Shown here: positions 7,618 through 16,315 of the stretch, piece by piece | Layout: the number at the start of each line of letters is the position of its first letter | Numbering within the stretch: the first letter of the stretch is position 1 | DNA from: Salinarimonas soli | GTDB taxonomy: Bacteria; Pseudomonadota; Alphaproteobacteria; Rhizobiales; Beijerinckiaceae | NCBI RefSeq assembly: GCF_008386575.1 | Contig: NZ_VUOA01000034.1 | Span: 149,573-213,572, forward strand | Length of the DNA stretch: 64,000 nucleotides | Direction of reading: 5' to 3' | Made by a program: the position numbers and the translations under genes | The notes under the pieces: model-generated | Seen by the model: only the letters and a program-made list of their open reading frames with translations | The model's database searches: none | Told to the model about the DNA's origin: nothing

Positions 7618-9374
7618 TGGGACCTCTCGCCTCGCGGGCCGACACGGTCTCCGCCCCAGCCCTGCGCTGGCCGCTGCGCCTGCGGGCGCCGCGCCTGATC
7701 GGACCGGTGCTGGCGGCGCCGGTCACCCTGTGGCTCCTCCTTGCCTTCGCGGCACCGCTTTCCGTCGTGGTGCTCCTGTCCTTGCAGGAGTTCGCGGATC
7801 CCTTCGCGCCGCTCAGCCTCGTCCCGAGCGGCGCCCAGTTCCAGACGATTTTCGACGACTCCTTCTATCTGCGGGTCGTCGGCGAAACCCTCGCCCTCGC
7901 CGCGGGTGTCACGGCTCTCACCGTGATCCTAGGCTATCCCCTCGCCCTGTGGCTGGCGCGGATGCCGGCTCGTTGGCGCCCCCTGGCCTTTGCGGTCATC
8001 CTGGTCCCGCTCCTGACCAACGTGGTCGTGCGATCCCTCGGTATCGTGCTGCTGTTGGCGCCGGACGGGCTCATCAATCAGCTGCTCGGCTTCTTTGGCC
8101 TGCCGCCGGCCCGCACCATGCTCTACACCCACGGCGCCGTGGCGCTCGCCCTGGCACAGGTGTTCATGCCGTTTCTGGTCCTGGCGCTGTACGACGTGCT
8201 GCAGGGCATCTCGCCGAAGGTGCAGGAGGCGGCCGAGACGCTCGGTGCCTCGCGGACGTTGCGCACCCTTGTCGTCGACCTGCCTCTGTCGCTTCCGGGC
8301 CTGCGGGCCGGCATCGTGATCGTGTTCCTGATGTCGTCCACGGCCTACGTCTCGGCGACCCTGCTGGGCGGCAAGAAGGTCTGGACCACGGGCATGCTGG
8401 TCTGGCAGGAGGCGCTGCAAAACCTGAACGGTCCCCTGGCGGCGGCGCTCGCGATTGTCATGACCGCGCTGAGCACGCTGTTTGCGGTGGCGGTCTTCAC
8501 TCTGGCGAAGCGCCTGATGCCATGGGCGACCGGCCGGCCGGCCGGCGCGGTTACGATCCCGGCCTGGCTGGCGCGAGCGGTCGACATTGTCGGACGCCCG
8601 CTTGGCATCCTGCTCCTCGTGGTGTCGCTGGGCCTCCTCCTGCTGCCGCTCGTGCTCGTGTGCATCCAGAGCTTCAACGACGTGCCGCAGGCCACGGTGG
8701 CGGGTTTCCGCGCCTTCACCTTCAAATGGTATGAGCGGGTCCTGACGGGCGGGGTCTACGGCGATTCGTTCCTGGTCTCGGTGCAGTTGGCGCTCGCCTC
8801 GGCCGCGATCTCGCTGGCGCTCGCGGTGCCGGCGGCTTTCGCCCTCGCACGGCGGCCCTTCCCGGGGCTCTCGATCCTCGCGGCCTTCTGGATGCTGCCT
8901 CTTTCGTTGCCGCACGTGGCGATCGGCGTCGGCATGCTGCGCCTCCTGCAGATCTATACCGTCGTTCCGCCCTTCCTCGGGCTGGTGGCCGTGCACGTGG
9001 TTCTGATCCTACCTTTTGCGATCAGCCTGCTGCATGCCTCCGTCGGTCAGCTCGACCGGGCGCAGGAGGAGGCGGCGGCGACCCTCGGGGCGGACGCGGT
9101 CCGGCGGTTCGTCTTCATCGTCCTGCCGGGGCTGGCGCCGGGGCTCACGGCCGCAGCCATCATGAGCTTCCTTCTGTCCTTCGGCGAGGTCACGGTGACG
9201 AGCTTCCTGACCACGGCCCGCATGACGACGCTTCCGGTGCGGATCTACGCCGAGTCGACCTTCAGCCTCGAGCCCACCGTGCATGCGGTCTCGGCGATCC
9301 TCATCGTCGCGACGGTTGCTGCCCTTCTGGTTCTCAACAAGATGGTACGGCTCGACCGGCTGCACGCCCGCTAG
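7617..9374 (+). CDS. ABC transporter permease, fused tandem (PotB-PotC-like) subunit
   Basis: 585 aa made of two BPD_transp_1 permease domains in one chain. The first half has about six membrane segments and an EAA loop, EAAETLGASRTLRTLVVDLP, that contacts the ATPase; a linker near residues 300-320 leads into a second set of segments with a second EAA loop, EEAAATLGADAVRRFVFIVL. Most polyamine-type importers encode these halves as separate genes, so this is a fusion as in the FbpB/SfuB iron permeases. Start ATG 7617 overlaps the binding-protein stop. It is the last gene of the 4.6-9.4 kb operon. Confidence 0.9.
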   Translation: MGPLASRADTVSAPALRWPLRLRAPRLIGPVLAAPVTLWLLLAFAAPLSVVVLLSLQEFADPFAPLSLVPSGAQFQTIFDDSFYLRVVGETLALAAGVTALTVILGYPLALWLARMPARWRPLAFAVILVPLLTNVVVRSLGIVLLLAPDGLINQLLGFFGLPPARTMLYTHGAVALALAQVFMPFLVLALYDVLQGISPKVQEAAETLGASRTLRTLVVDLPLSLPGLRAGIVIVFLMSSTAYVSATLLGGKKVWTTGMLVWQEALQNLNGPLAAALAIVMTALSTLFAVAVFTLAKRLMPWATGRPAGAVTIPAWLARAVDIVGRPLGILLLVVSLGLLLLPLVLVCIQSFNDVPQATVAGFRAFTFKWYERVLTGGVYGDSFLVSVQLALASAAISLALAVPAAFALARRPFPGLSILAAFWMLPLSLPHVAIGVGMLRLLQIYTVVPPFLGLVAVHVVLILPFAISLLHASVGQLDRAQEEAAATLGADAVRRFVFIVLPGLAPGLTAAAIMSFLLSFGEVTVTSFLTTARMTTLPVRIYAESTFSLEPTVHAVSAILIVATVAALLVLNKMVRLDRLHAR

Positions 9375-9879
9375 GAGCTGTCTGCCTACCTGCATGCCGA
9401 GGATTGTCACCTGGGCCTCTTGGCCGTTGCAGGTCGTCTCATCCAGCAGGGAGGGCTGGAGAGCTCAAGTCGCATTTCGACAGTGCGGGCTGCACAACGG
9501 TTGCATTCGTCGACGAAATCGTTTTGACACCGTCCGCGCCTTTGCAGATGCAGCACTGTCCGTCCATTATGGCTTGGGACGCGCTCTGTTCACTTCTCGA
9601 TGACGATGTCCGGAGCTGGTTCGGTCACGCCGAACGGTAAGCCGGATGGAGGCCTAGTTCTGGGAGCTGTCGTAAGCACGTAGAGCGCTAGAGACGGGCA
9701 TAGATCGGACTGGCCTTTTTGACCCGCTGCCGACCCCGACGGTGTACCACTCGGACGGGATCCAGTAAGCGCCCACGTTGGGCTCTCCGCCGGCCGAAGT
9801 TCCTGGGTGCCATGGTCGATGACGTTGATCCTTCCATCGACTCGCCAAAGCCAATCATGGCTCTCGGACACTCGATGGA
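9375..9879. other. no gene recognised between convergent operons
   Basis: This 505-base stretch separates the plus-strand transporter operon from the end of the minus-strand carbohydrate operon. Short open frames on the minus strand (about 9654-9854) lack ribosome sites and known motifs. Composition is less GC-rich than the flanking genes. I do not see a strong rho-independent terminator or IS ends; it may be degraded DNA. Confidence 0.45.
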
Positions 9880-11502
9880 TCAGATCGCCTCCATAGCCCT
9901 CCGGTACTTCCCTTGGTCGCCATACATCTCCCCGAAGACGCGGTACTTGGCGTCGTGAAAAGGCGCGTCCTCAGGGTTCGGCTCGATCACCCGGGCCGGC
10001 CGGGTCATGGCAGCCATGGCCTCCGGCAGCGTCGCGTAGCTGCCGCCGGCGACCGCGGCGAGGATGCCCGCGCCCAGCAGAACCGCTTCCTCTTCCTCCC
10101 CGAGGACGATCCTCATCCCGAGGGCGTCGGCGTGCTGGCGGAGGAAGAGTTCGTTCTTCGTGCCGCCTCCGGTGCCGAGAAGCATGTCGATGGCGAAGCC
10201 GTTCCGGTTCATGGTCTCCACGATGTGCCGGGTGCCATAGGCAAGGGCCTGAACGGTCGCGAGATAGAGGCGCGCGAGCTCGTCCTCCGTCTGGACGAGC
10301 GGCAAGCCGCTCATCATCCCGCGCAGAGACGCATCCGCCCTCGGGGACCGGTTGCCGTGGAAGTCGGGATAGACGTGGAGGTCGCGAGTCAACCGGCTGA
10401 CGGGGCACCCTTCCATTCCAGCGAGAGCCTCCAAGCGCTGGTTGAGCAACGCCTGGGGCGCTAGACCCGCTGCTTGCGCCCTCCCGGCCAGCTCCGCCCC
10501 GATCGCGCTTGAGCCGATGACGGCGTCGACGAGGGCTCCGGTCGCCGTCTGCCCGCCTTCGGTCAGCCAAGCTCCGGGCAGGAGCGCCGATTGATAAGGG
10601 CCCCAGACGCCCGGCACGAAGGTCGGCTCGGCGCTCACCGCGAGGTGGCAGCTCGAGGTGCCTGCGATGAGAGCGAGGCGTCGCCGGAAATCCACGGCCT
10701 CCTCGTCGGTTCGGAGCCCGAGAAGCCCCAGGGCTCCCGCATGGGCATCGATGATCGACGTGCCGACCGGGACGCCCGCCGGAATGCCAAGCTCCCGCGC
10801 GGCGGCCTCCGTCACCCGTCCGGCAACAGCTCCGATGTCACGCACCTCCGTGCCGATCCGCGCGTGACCGTCCGCGACGAGGTCCTCCAGGCCGACCTGG
10901 CGCAGGAACCCGTCGTCCCAGCGGCGCTCGTGCCCAAGATAGGTCCACTTGCACGCGAGCGAGCACATCGAGCGCGAAAGACTCCCGGTCGCCCGCCAGG
11001 TCAGGAAATCCGGCAGGTCGAGGAAGTGGCCCGTCGCGGCCCAGGAGCCCGGCAGGTTCCGCTTCAGCCAGAGGAGCTTTGGAACCTGCATCTCGGACGA
11101 GATCCGGCCACCGACATAGCGCAGAACCTCCGCCCGGGTGCCGTTGACGAAATCCGTCTCGGCCGTCGCCCGGTGGTCCATCCAGACCACGACGTCCCGC
11201 TCCGCGTCACCGCTCTGGCTCACCGTGACCGGATGGCCGTCGCGGTCCACGAGCACGAGGGAGCAGGTTGCCGTGAAGCCGACGCCTCGTACGCGAACCT
11301 CCGATCCGCCCGACAAGAGGGCGGCCCGAGTCGCCCCGCAGACGGCCCGCCAAATGTCGCGGGAGGACTGCTCCACCTCGACGGTGCCGGATCGCCAGGT
11401 CCGGATCGGCTCCGCGGCGTGGGCCACCATGCGGCCGTCTACGGTGAACAGCGCCGCCCGCGCGCTTCCCGTCCCCACGTCGACCCCGAGAAAGACGTCC
11501 AC
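9880..11502 (-). CDS. FGGY-family carbohydrate kinase (pentulose kinase-like)
   Basis: 540 aa ATP-dependent sugar kinase of the FGGY family. The N-terminal phosphate-binding loop GVDVGTGSARAALF, VEVEQSSRDIWRAV and VVWMDHRATAE are followed in the C-terminal domain by ALIAGTSSCHLA and the adenosine-binding GTGGGTKNELFLRQHADAL. The length and the VDVGTGSARA/WMDHRA strings fit the ribulokinase-like (D-ribulose kinase, YpCarbK-like) branch better than xylulokinase or glycerol kinase. It is the last gene of the operon, 28 bases after the dehydrogenase gene. It would phosphorylate a keto-sugar made by the upstream enzymes. The operon also encodes a DhaK/DhaL-type kinase, so it contains two unrelated kinases. 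Confidence 0.88.
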   Translation of the reverse strand: MDVFLGVDVGTGSARAALFTVDGRMVAHAAEPIRTWRSGTVEVEQSSRDIWRAVCGATRAALLSGGSEVRVRGVGFTATCSLVLVDRDGHPVTVSQSGDAERDVVVWMDHRATAETDFVNGTRAEVLRYVGGRISSEMQVPKLLWLKRNLPGSWAATGHFLDLPDFLTWRATGSLSRSMCSLACKWTYLGHERRWDDGFLRQVGLEDLVADGHARIGTEVRDIGAVAGRVTEAAARELGIPAGVPVGTSIIDAHAGALGLLGLRTDEEAVDFRRRLALIAGTSSCHLAVSAEPTFVPGVWGPYQSALLPGAWLTEGGQTATGALVDAVIGSSAIGAELAGRAQAAGLAPQALLNQRLEALAGMEGCPVSRLTRDLHVYPDFHGNRSPRADASLRGMMSGLPLVQTEDELARLYLATVQALAYGTRHIVETMNRNGFAIDMLLGTGGGTKNELFLRQHADALGMRIVLGEEEEAVLLGAGILAAVAGGSYATLPEAMAAMTRPARVIEPNPEDAPFHDAKYRVFGEMYGDQGKYRRAMEAI

Positions 11503-11530
11503 GGCCCTGATCCTCTCGTGCAGCCCTTGC

Positions 11531-12418
11531 CTATTGCTTCTTGGATCCGAGCCCGGCCTGCGCGAACATCATCTCATGAAGCGCCGACGCGTTGAGATCT
11601 CCCAGGCCGGCGTTGAGCGCCGCCTGGTATAGAGCCTCGATCACCGACGTGACGGGCAGGGGCACGGACTCGTCCCGAGCGAAGTCTCGGATCAAGCGAG
11701 CGTCCTTGAGCATGTGGCGCAGGTAGAAGTTGGGGGCGAAGTCACGGGCTAGGCTCGCTTTGCCGACACCTCGGATGAGTGCCGAGCTGTAATCGGTCAC
11801 CTCCAAAACTCCCATCACCGCCTCGGACTGCAGCCCGGCCTTCTGAGCCAGCGACAGGGCTTCCCCGAGCGACGCCATCTGCGCCGCCACGAGGAGGTTG
11901 CCAACGAGCTTCATGGCGGAGCCTGATCCATGATCGCCCATGTAGTGGATCGTCGCAGCCAAGGGTTCAAGTGTCGGCTTCATCGCCGTGAATGCCTCGC
12001 GGGAGCCGCCGCAGCAGAAGTCGAGCTGGCCCTCCCAAGCCTCGTTCCGGCTGCCGAAGACGGGAGCGTCCAGGGCGCTCGCACCACGTTCGGCCATGGC
12101 CTCGGCCACCTCGCGCGAAACGCCAGGGTCGGTCGTCGTCACGTCGGCGACGATCGTCCCGGGAGCGACCGAGGCGAGAACGCCGTTCTCGCCCCAGTAG
12201 ACCTCACGTTGGGCGTCGGGTCCCGTGAGGCAGACGAGCACCCGATCCTGGCCCGCGACCGCGTCCCGGATCGTGGGTGCCCGGCGAGCGGCGCCAACCT
12301 CTCGCGGCAGGGTGCGCTCGCTCCTGTTCCATACCGTGACCTCGTGGCCTGACCTGACGAGGTTGCGAACGAGACCGGTGCCGATGATGCCGAGGCCGAG
12401 GACGGCGGCTTTCCTCAT
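11531..12418 (-). CDS. NAD(P)-dependent beta-hydroxyacid dehydrogenase (3-hydroxyisobutyrate dehydrogenase family)
   Basis: 295 aa. ATG 12418 has AAGGAG 6-8 bases upstream. The N-terminal Rossmann fold shows GLGIIGTGLVRNLVRSGHEV and TVWNRS; the substrate-binding segment is DAPVFGSRNEAWEGQL (family DAPVSGG) and the catalytic lysine lies in GSAMKLVGNLL. The family includes 3-hydroxyisobutyrate, tartronate-semialdehyde, glyoxylate/succinic semialdehyde and L-threonate (LtnD) enzymes. In a carbohydrate operon with kinases, a role on a sugar acid or its semialdehyde is likely. The third Gly of the DAPVSGG motif is replaced here (DAPVFGS), which may reflect a different substrate or the semialdehyde-reductase branch. 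Confidence 0.85.
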   Translation of the reverse strand: MRKAAVLGLGIIGTGLVRNLVRSGHEVTVWNRSERTLPREVGAARRAPTIRDAVAGQDRVLVCLTGPDAQREVYWGENGVLASVAPGTIVADVTTTDPGVSREVAEAMAERGASALDAPVFGSRNEAWEGQLDFCCGGSREAFTAMKPTLEPLAATIHYMGDHGSGSAMKLVGNLLVAAQMASLGEALSLAQKAGLQSEAVMGVLEVTDYSSALIRGVGKASLARDFAPNFYLRHMLKDARLIRDFARDESVPLPVTSVIEALYQAALNAGLGDLNASALHEMMFAQAGLGSKKQ

Positions 12419-12466
12419 GATGTTCTCCTTACCGGGGTCAGCGTGGTGTTCGGCCCTCAATGGGGC

Positions 12467-13525
12467 TCAAGCGGTGAGAAGGTGGGCTCGGTCGGCCCGC
12501 GTACCGGGTCCAAGGACGCTGCCGCGCACGATGAGGCTGGCGCCGACAAGCGCTTTGACCGTGGGCTGCGGCTCGGCCGCACGCAATTCGTCGTCGAGGA
12601 TGCTGATGGCGAGCGATCCGATCCGGCGCTTCGAGACGTCGATGGTCGTCAGCGGCGGATCGAGCGCCTCGGCCAACGGGAGATTGTCGAAGCCCACCAC
12701 GGAGAGGTCCTCGGGGAGGCGGACATTCGCCTCCCGCAGAGCCTTGATGCACCCGTAGGCGACGATGTCGTTCGTGCAGACGAGGCACTCCGGCAGCGTG
12801 ATGCCGCGCCGGAGGTGGTCCGCCATATCGCGCGCTGCGCCTTCGAACGTGGAGTCCACCATCAGGACATCGTCCGGGTCCGCTGCCAGCTGCAGGAGCC
12901 GCATACCCTCGATGAATGCCTCGAGGCGCAGCCGGAAGTTCACGGTCTCGACGGGGCTGCCGACGAAGCCGATCCGGCGGAAGCCCCGATCGTGGAGATG
13001 GGCGACGATGAGCTGGATGGCATCGCGGTTGTTCATGTTGACGAAATTCGCGTCGAGGCGATCGAAGTGGGTATCGATGAACACGGTCGGGCGATCGGTG
13101 GCCTGGAGCCGTCGCACATCCGCCTCGGAGAGCTCCGTGCCGAGCACGATGATGCCGTTGGCCGAGCGCTGCCCGAGCGAGGCGGCGATCCGCTCGATGC
13201 TGTTGCCCTCGTGGCTCACGACCTCAAGGGTATAGCCGCGGCGGTGCGCCTCCTCGGACATGCCGTCGATGTAGTCGGCGATGAAGGTGCTGTGGTCCCG
13301 GTTCACGGTGTGGCCGTGCTTCGCGATCTTCAGGAACAGCAGCGTGCGGGCGTCTCCACTCCGGGGCGCCCGCCGGGAGCGGATCCCGTACTTGAGCCGG
13401 GTCGCCTCGGCGAGCACCCTCGCCCGGGTCTCATCGGAGATCACGCCCTTGCCGTTGAGCACCAGGGACGCGGTCGCGGGGGAGACCTGCGCGGCCCGGG
13501 CGACGTCTTTGAGGGTGGCGGACAT
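12467..13525 (-). CDS. LacI-family transcriptional regulator
   Basis: 352 aa. The N-terminal LacI helix-turn-helix is clear: TLKDVARAAQVSPATASLVL (residues 4-23) with the hinge helix region RARVLAEATRLKYG. The remainder is a periplasmic-binding-protein-like sensor domain (TFIADYIDGMSEEAHRRGY, GIIVLGTELSE, FVCTND-type ECLVCTNDIVAYG, VVGFDNLPLAEALDPPLTT). It sits inside the operon between dhaL-like and the dehydrogenase, so it is probably autoregulated and represses the whole cluster; the palindrome at 20150-20162 downstream of the operon promoter is the best candidate operator. The inducer is presumably the transported carbohydrate or a phosphorylated product. Confidence 0.92.
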   Translation of the reverse strand: MSATLKDVARAAQVSPATASLVLNGKGVISDETRARVLAEATRLKYGIRSRRAPRSGDARTLLFLKIAKHGHTVNRDHSTFIADYIDGMSEEAHRRGYTLEVVSHEGNSIERIAASLGQRSANGIIVLGTELSEADVRRLQATDRPTVFIDTHFDRLDANFVNMNNRDAIQLIVAHLHDRGFRRIGFVGSPVETVNFRLRLEAFIEGMRLLQLAADPDDVLMVDSTFEGAARDMADHLRRGITLPECLVCTNDIVAYGCIKALREANVRLPEDLSVVGFDNLPLAEALDPPLTTIDVSKRRIGSLAISILDDELRAAEPQPTVKALVGASLIVRGSVLGPGTRADRAHLLTA

Positions 13526-13576
13526 TTCGGCTTATGGCCTGGAGGGTTCAGCGCGGCGGGCAAGCCGCATGCGGGG

Positions 13577-13596
13577 CGGCCGTCGGACAACGGCCG
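13577..13596 (-). promoter_or_regulatory. possible intercistronic hairpin upstream of lacI-type gene
   Basis: CGGCCGT (13577-13583) and ACGGCCG (13590-13596) form a 7-bp stem with a 6-base loop in the 89-base gap between the dhaL-like stop and the LacI-type start. There is no U run after it on the minus strand, so it is not a classical terminator; it could damp expression of the regulator relative to the transport genes. Confidence 0.3.
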
Positions 13597-13614
13597 GGCG
13601 CTCGGGTGGGCGGT

Positions 13615-14250
13615 TCATCGGGTCACGAAGGCTCGCATCGCGTCGATCATGAGGTGGGCTACGGTCCCGCCCGCATCCGGCACGCCGATCGAGCCGTCCT
13701 GGTAGACGGCCGCTTTCCCGTGCTGGGCCTTCATCGCCTTGGTTGCATCGAGCGCCGTCGCGGCAGCTTGCGCGGCAAGCTCCAGGGCCGCGGAGAGGGA
13801 CGCCTCCTCCCGGGCCGCGGCTTCGAGGGTGGCGGCGATCGGGTCGAGCACGTCGAGCACCGTCTTGTCTCCAAGCTTGGCCTTGCCGCGCTCGGCGACA
13901 CCGTCGCGGAAGGCGCGCCAGAAGAGGGCGAACTCCCCGGTCCCGAGGCTCTCGCGACCGAGCAGCGCCTTGCCACCCCGCATGAGGCCCGTCCCGGTGA
14001 GCGTTCCCATCGTCGACGGAGCGGCCTTGGCGAAGGCAAGACCCGCTCCGTTCAGCGTCTTGCCGAGGTCGTCGGCGGCGTTCGCCTCCACGGCGCCGTG
14101 CGCCGCGTTGAAGCCCTTGTTCATCGTGATGCCGAGATCGCTGTCGCCGAGCCGGCCATCAAGGGTGATGAGGGCCTCGCGCTGTTCCGTGAACACGTCC
14201 CTCAGATGCGCGAACAGCCCGACGAGATCAGCCTTTCGGACCTTATCCAT
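13615..14250 (-). CDS. DhaL-like kinase subunit (nucleotide-binding)
   Basis: 211 aa, the length of stand-alone DhaL. The ADP-Mg-binding aspartates of DhaL are retained in LDGRLGDSDLGITMNKGF (D31, D36, D38 from the ATG at 14250), but the usual His after the third Asp (GDADHG) is Leu, and the glycine-rich nucleotide loop (GGASGPLFGT in E. coli) is replaced by APSTMGTLTGTG. The region RGKAKLGDKTVLDVLDP matches the family. I prefer ATG 14250 (GAGGT about 7 bases upstream) over the GTG at 14262 that overlaps the DhaK-like stop. No DhaM phosphoryl-donor gene lies nearby, so either ATP is the donor or the donor is encoded elsewhere. The substrate is probably a small ketose or keto-acid rather than dihydroxyacetone. 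Confidence 0.85.
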   Translation of the reverse strand: MDKVRKADLVGLFAHLRDVFTEQREALITLDGRLGDSDLGITMNKGFNAAHGAVEANAADDLGKTLNGAGLAFAKAAPSTMGTLTGTGLMRGGKALLGRESLGTGEFALFWRAFRDGVAERGKAKLGDKTVLDVLDPIAATLEAAAREEASLSAALELAAQAAATALDATKAMKAQHGKAAVYQDGSIGVPDAGGTVAHLMIDAMRAFVTR

Positions 14251-14258
14251 GCCTGACC

Positions 14259-15269
14259 TCACCCCTGATGCTGCGCGAAGAAGGGGGAGTCGGCCTGCGC
14301 CGCGACGAGGCGCGCCAGCTCGTCGTCGAGGCGCATGATCGAGATGGAGAAACCCGCCATCTCCATCGACGTCGCGAACTCCCCGACATAGGTCTTGCGA
14401 ACGGAGACACCCCGTTCGGCGAGCACGCCGGCGACCCGGCGGTAGAGGATGTAGAGCTCTTCTTGCGGGGTTCCCCCGAGCCCGTTCATGAGGACGGCCA
14501 CCGAGTCACCCTTGGCCAGGGAGAGCTCGCCGAGAATCGGTCCGAGCATCTCGTCCACGACCTCGTCGGCCGGCCGGAGCGGCCCACGCCGGATGCCCGG
14601 CTCGCCATGGATGCCCATGCCGATCTCCATGTCGCTCTCCCCGATGGAGAACGTGGCGCGGCCGACCTCGGGAACGATGCAACTCGAGAGCGCCACGCCC
14701 ATGGTGCGGGTGTTCGCCCGTGCCTTCTCGGCGACGCGCAGCACCTCGTCGAGGTTCATGCCTTCGGCGGCAGCGGCACCGGCGGCCTTGTAGATGAACA
14801 GGATCCCGGCCACACCCCGCCGCTTGTGCTCCTCGCCTGCCGGCGAGGAGGCCACGTCGTCGTTGCCCACGAGCGAGAGGACGCGAATGCCCTCGGCGTC
14901 GGCCATCTCGGCGGCCATGTCGAAGGTGAGGATGTCGCCGGTGTAGTTGCCGTAGATGTAAAGAACGCCCGCTCCCTGGTCGGCGGCCCGCGTCACCTCG
15001 AAGGCCTGATCGGCGCTGGGCGACTGGAACACCCCGCCCACCGCCGCGCCGTCGAGGAGCCCGGTCCCGACATAGCCCAGGAACAGCGGCAGGTGTCCGG
15101 ATCCGCCTCCCGTCACGAGCCCGACTTTCCCGGATACCGGCCGGGCCGTGACAAGGCAGCGCCGGTCGTCGGCCACGAAGCGGAGCTTGTCGGGATGGGC
15201 TGCGTAGATCCCGTCGAGCATTTCGTCGACGAAGTCCTCGGCCTTGTTCAGAAACTTCTTCATGTGCAT
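14259..15269 (-). CDS. DhaK-like kinase subunit (substrate-binding)
   Basis: 336 aa from ATG 15269 (GGGAG about 5 bases upstream; a second in-frame ATG is at 15263). The three functional residues of DhaK can be seen: His59 in GGGSGHLPLFLGYVG and Asp112 in GNYTGDILTFDMA (general acid/base), and His221 in MEIGMGIHGEPGIRRG, the residue that forms the covalent hemiaminal with the ketone substrate. The family GHEP string is GHLP here. It is followed directly by the DhaL-like subunit and preceded at 26 bases by an ABC permease gene. DhaK/DhaL pairs phosphorylate dihydroxyacetone or C4 ketoses such as erythrulose; in this operon a ketose derived from an imported polyol or sugar is likely. Confidence 0.88.
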   Translation of the reverse strand: MHMKKFLNKAEDFVDEMLDGIYAAHPDKLRFVADDRRCLVTARPVSGKVGLVTGGGSGHLPLFLGYVGTGLLDGAAVGGVFQSPSADQAFEVTRAADQGAGVLYIYGNYTGDILTFDMAAEMADAEGIRVLSLVGNDDVASSPAGEEHKRRGVAGILFIYKAAGAAAAEGMNLDEVLRVAEKARANTRTMGVALSSCIVPEVGRATFSIGESDMEIGMGIHGEPGIRRGPLRPADEVVDEMLGPILGELSLAKGDSVAVLMNGLGGTPQEELYILYRRVAGVLAERGVSVRKTYVGEFATSMEMAGFSISIMRLDDELARLVAAQADSPFFAQHQG

Positions 15270-15295
15270 CGCTCTCCCACCTTTGACGGCATCGC

Positions 15296-16315
15296 TCAAG
15301 CCCGGCGCCGGTTCACCATGAAGGCTCCGGCGATGAGGATGAAGGCGCCGACCACGACACGCTGCCACGTGCTCGGCACGCCGGCCATGATCAGGACGTT
15401 GTTGATGACCACCACGAGCAGCGTCCCCAGAACGACCCCGACGACCGTGCCAGTGCCCCCCGTGATCCGGGCTCCCCCGAGCACCACGGCGGCGATCACG
15501 TCGATCTCCGAGCCGACGAGGTCGAAGGGATTGGCCTGCCGGTTGCTGCAGGCGTGGATGATGCCGGCGAGCCCCGCCAGGGCGCCCGCATAGCCGAAGA
15601 TGAAGAGGTGGATCGAGCGAAGATCGTAACCGAGCCGCTCCGCGACCGCAGGGCTGCCCCCGACCGCGAAGATCGCCCGCCCGAGCAGGGTGCGCCTGAG
15701 GATCCACCAGGTCAGGACCGCCACCGCGGGCAGGATGAGCACGAACAGCGGGAGGATGATCGTCGCGCCCTGGCTCGACGTCGTCGTGAGGAGCGCGACC
15801 TTGCCGAAGTCGTCCATCTGCGGCGGCAGGGTGGTGATCCAGATCGTGCCGATGAAGGTGAGCAGAAGGCCACGGAAGGTGTATTGCGTTCCAATCGTGA
15901 CGATGAGCGACGGGACGCGCAGGTGATGCACGAGGAAGCCGTTGACCAGGCCCAACCCTAGGCCGATCGCGATCGAGAGCGTGAACACGACCGGCAGCGG
16001 CAGGCCCGGGGCGAACTCCACGACGCCCTTCGTCACGCCGTACATGCAGAGCGCCGCGATCGCCGTGAACGAGACATCGATGCCGCCGGCGGCGAGGATC
16101 ACGAATACGCCGAGCGCGAACAGCCCGATCACGACGCTCGCCCGGGCGAGATCGAAAAGGGTGGCGAGGCGGAGGAAGTCTGGATTCGCGGCCGCCACGA
16201 ACGCGCACAGGGCGACGAGCAGCATGAGCGTGAAGAGCTCCGGCCGGCGTGCGAGAACCTGGCGCACGGGATGGCCCGTGGTTGAGGGCGTGTAGGCGCT
16301 GGCGAGGGTGCTCAT
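15296..16315 (-). CDS. ribose/sugar-type ABC transporter permease (RbsC-like), copy 1
   Basis: 339 aa inner-membrane protein with about nine hydrophobic segments and the BPD_transp_2 pattern: NPDFLRLATLFDLARASVVI near the start, LAAGGIDVSFTAIAALCMYG, GTQYTFRGLLLTFIGT, and the cytoplasmic loop DVIAAVVLGGARITGGTGTV that contacts the ATPase. The ATG at 16315 overlaps the ATPase stop by four bases (ATGA). Together with the second permease at 19079-20119 it probably forms a heterodimeric channel, as in LsrCD, rather than the homodimer usual for ribose systems. Confidence 0.9.
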   Translation of the reverse strand: MSTLASAYTPSTTGHPVRQVLARRPELFTLMLLVALCAFVAAANPDFLRLATLFDLARASVVIGLFALGVFVILAAGGIDVSFTAIAALCMYGVTKGVVEFAPGLPLPVVFTLSIAIGLGLGLVNGFLVHHLRVPSLIVTIGTQYTFRGLLLTFIGTIWITTLPPQMDDFGKVALLTTTSSQGATIILPLFVLILPAVAVLTWWILRRTLLGRAIFAVGGSPAVAERLGYDLRSIHLFIFGYAGALAGLAGIIHACSNRQANPFDLVGSEIDVIAAVVLGGARITGGTGTVVGVVLGTLLVVVINNVLIMAGVPSTWQRVVVGAFILIAGAFMVNRRRA

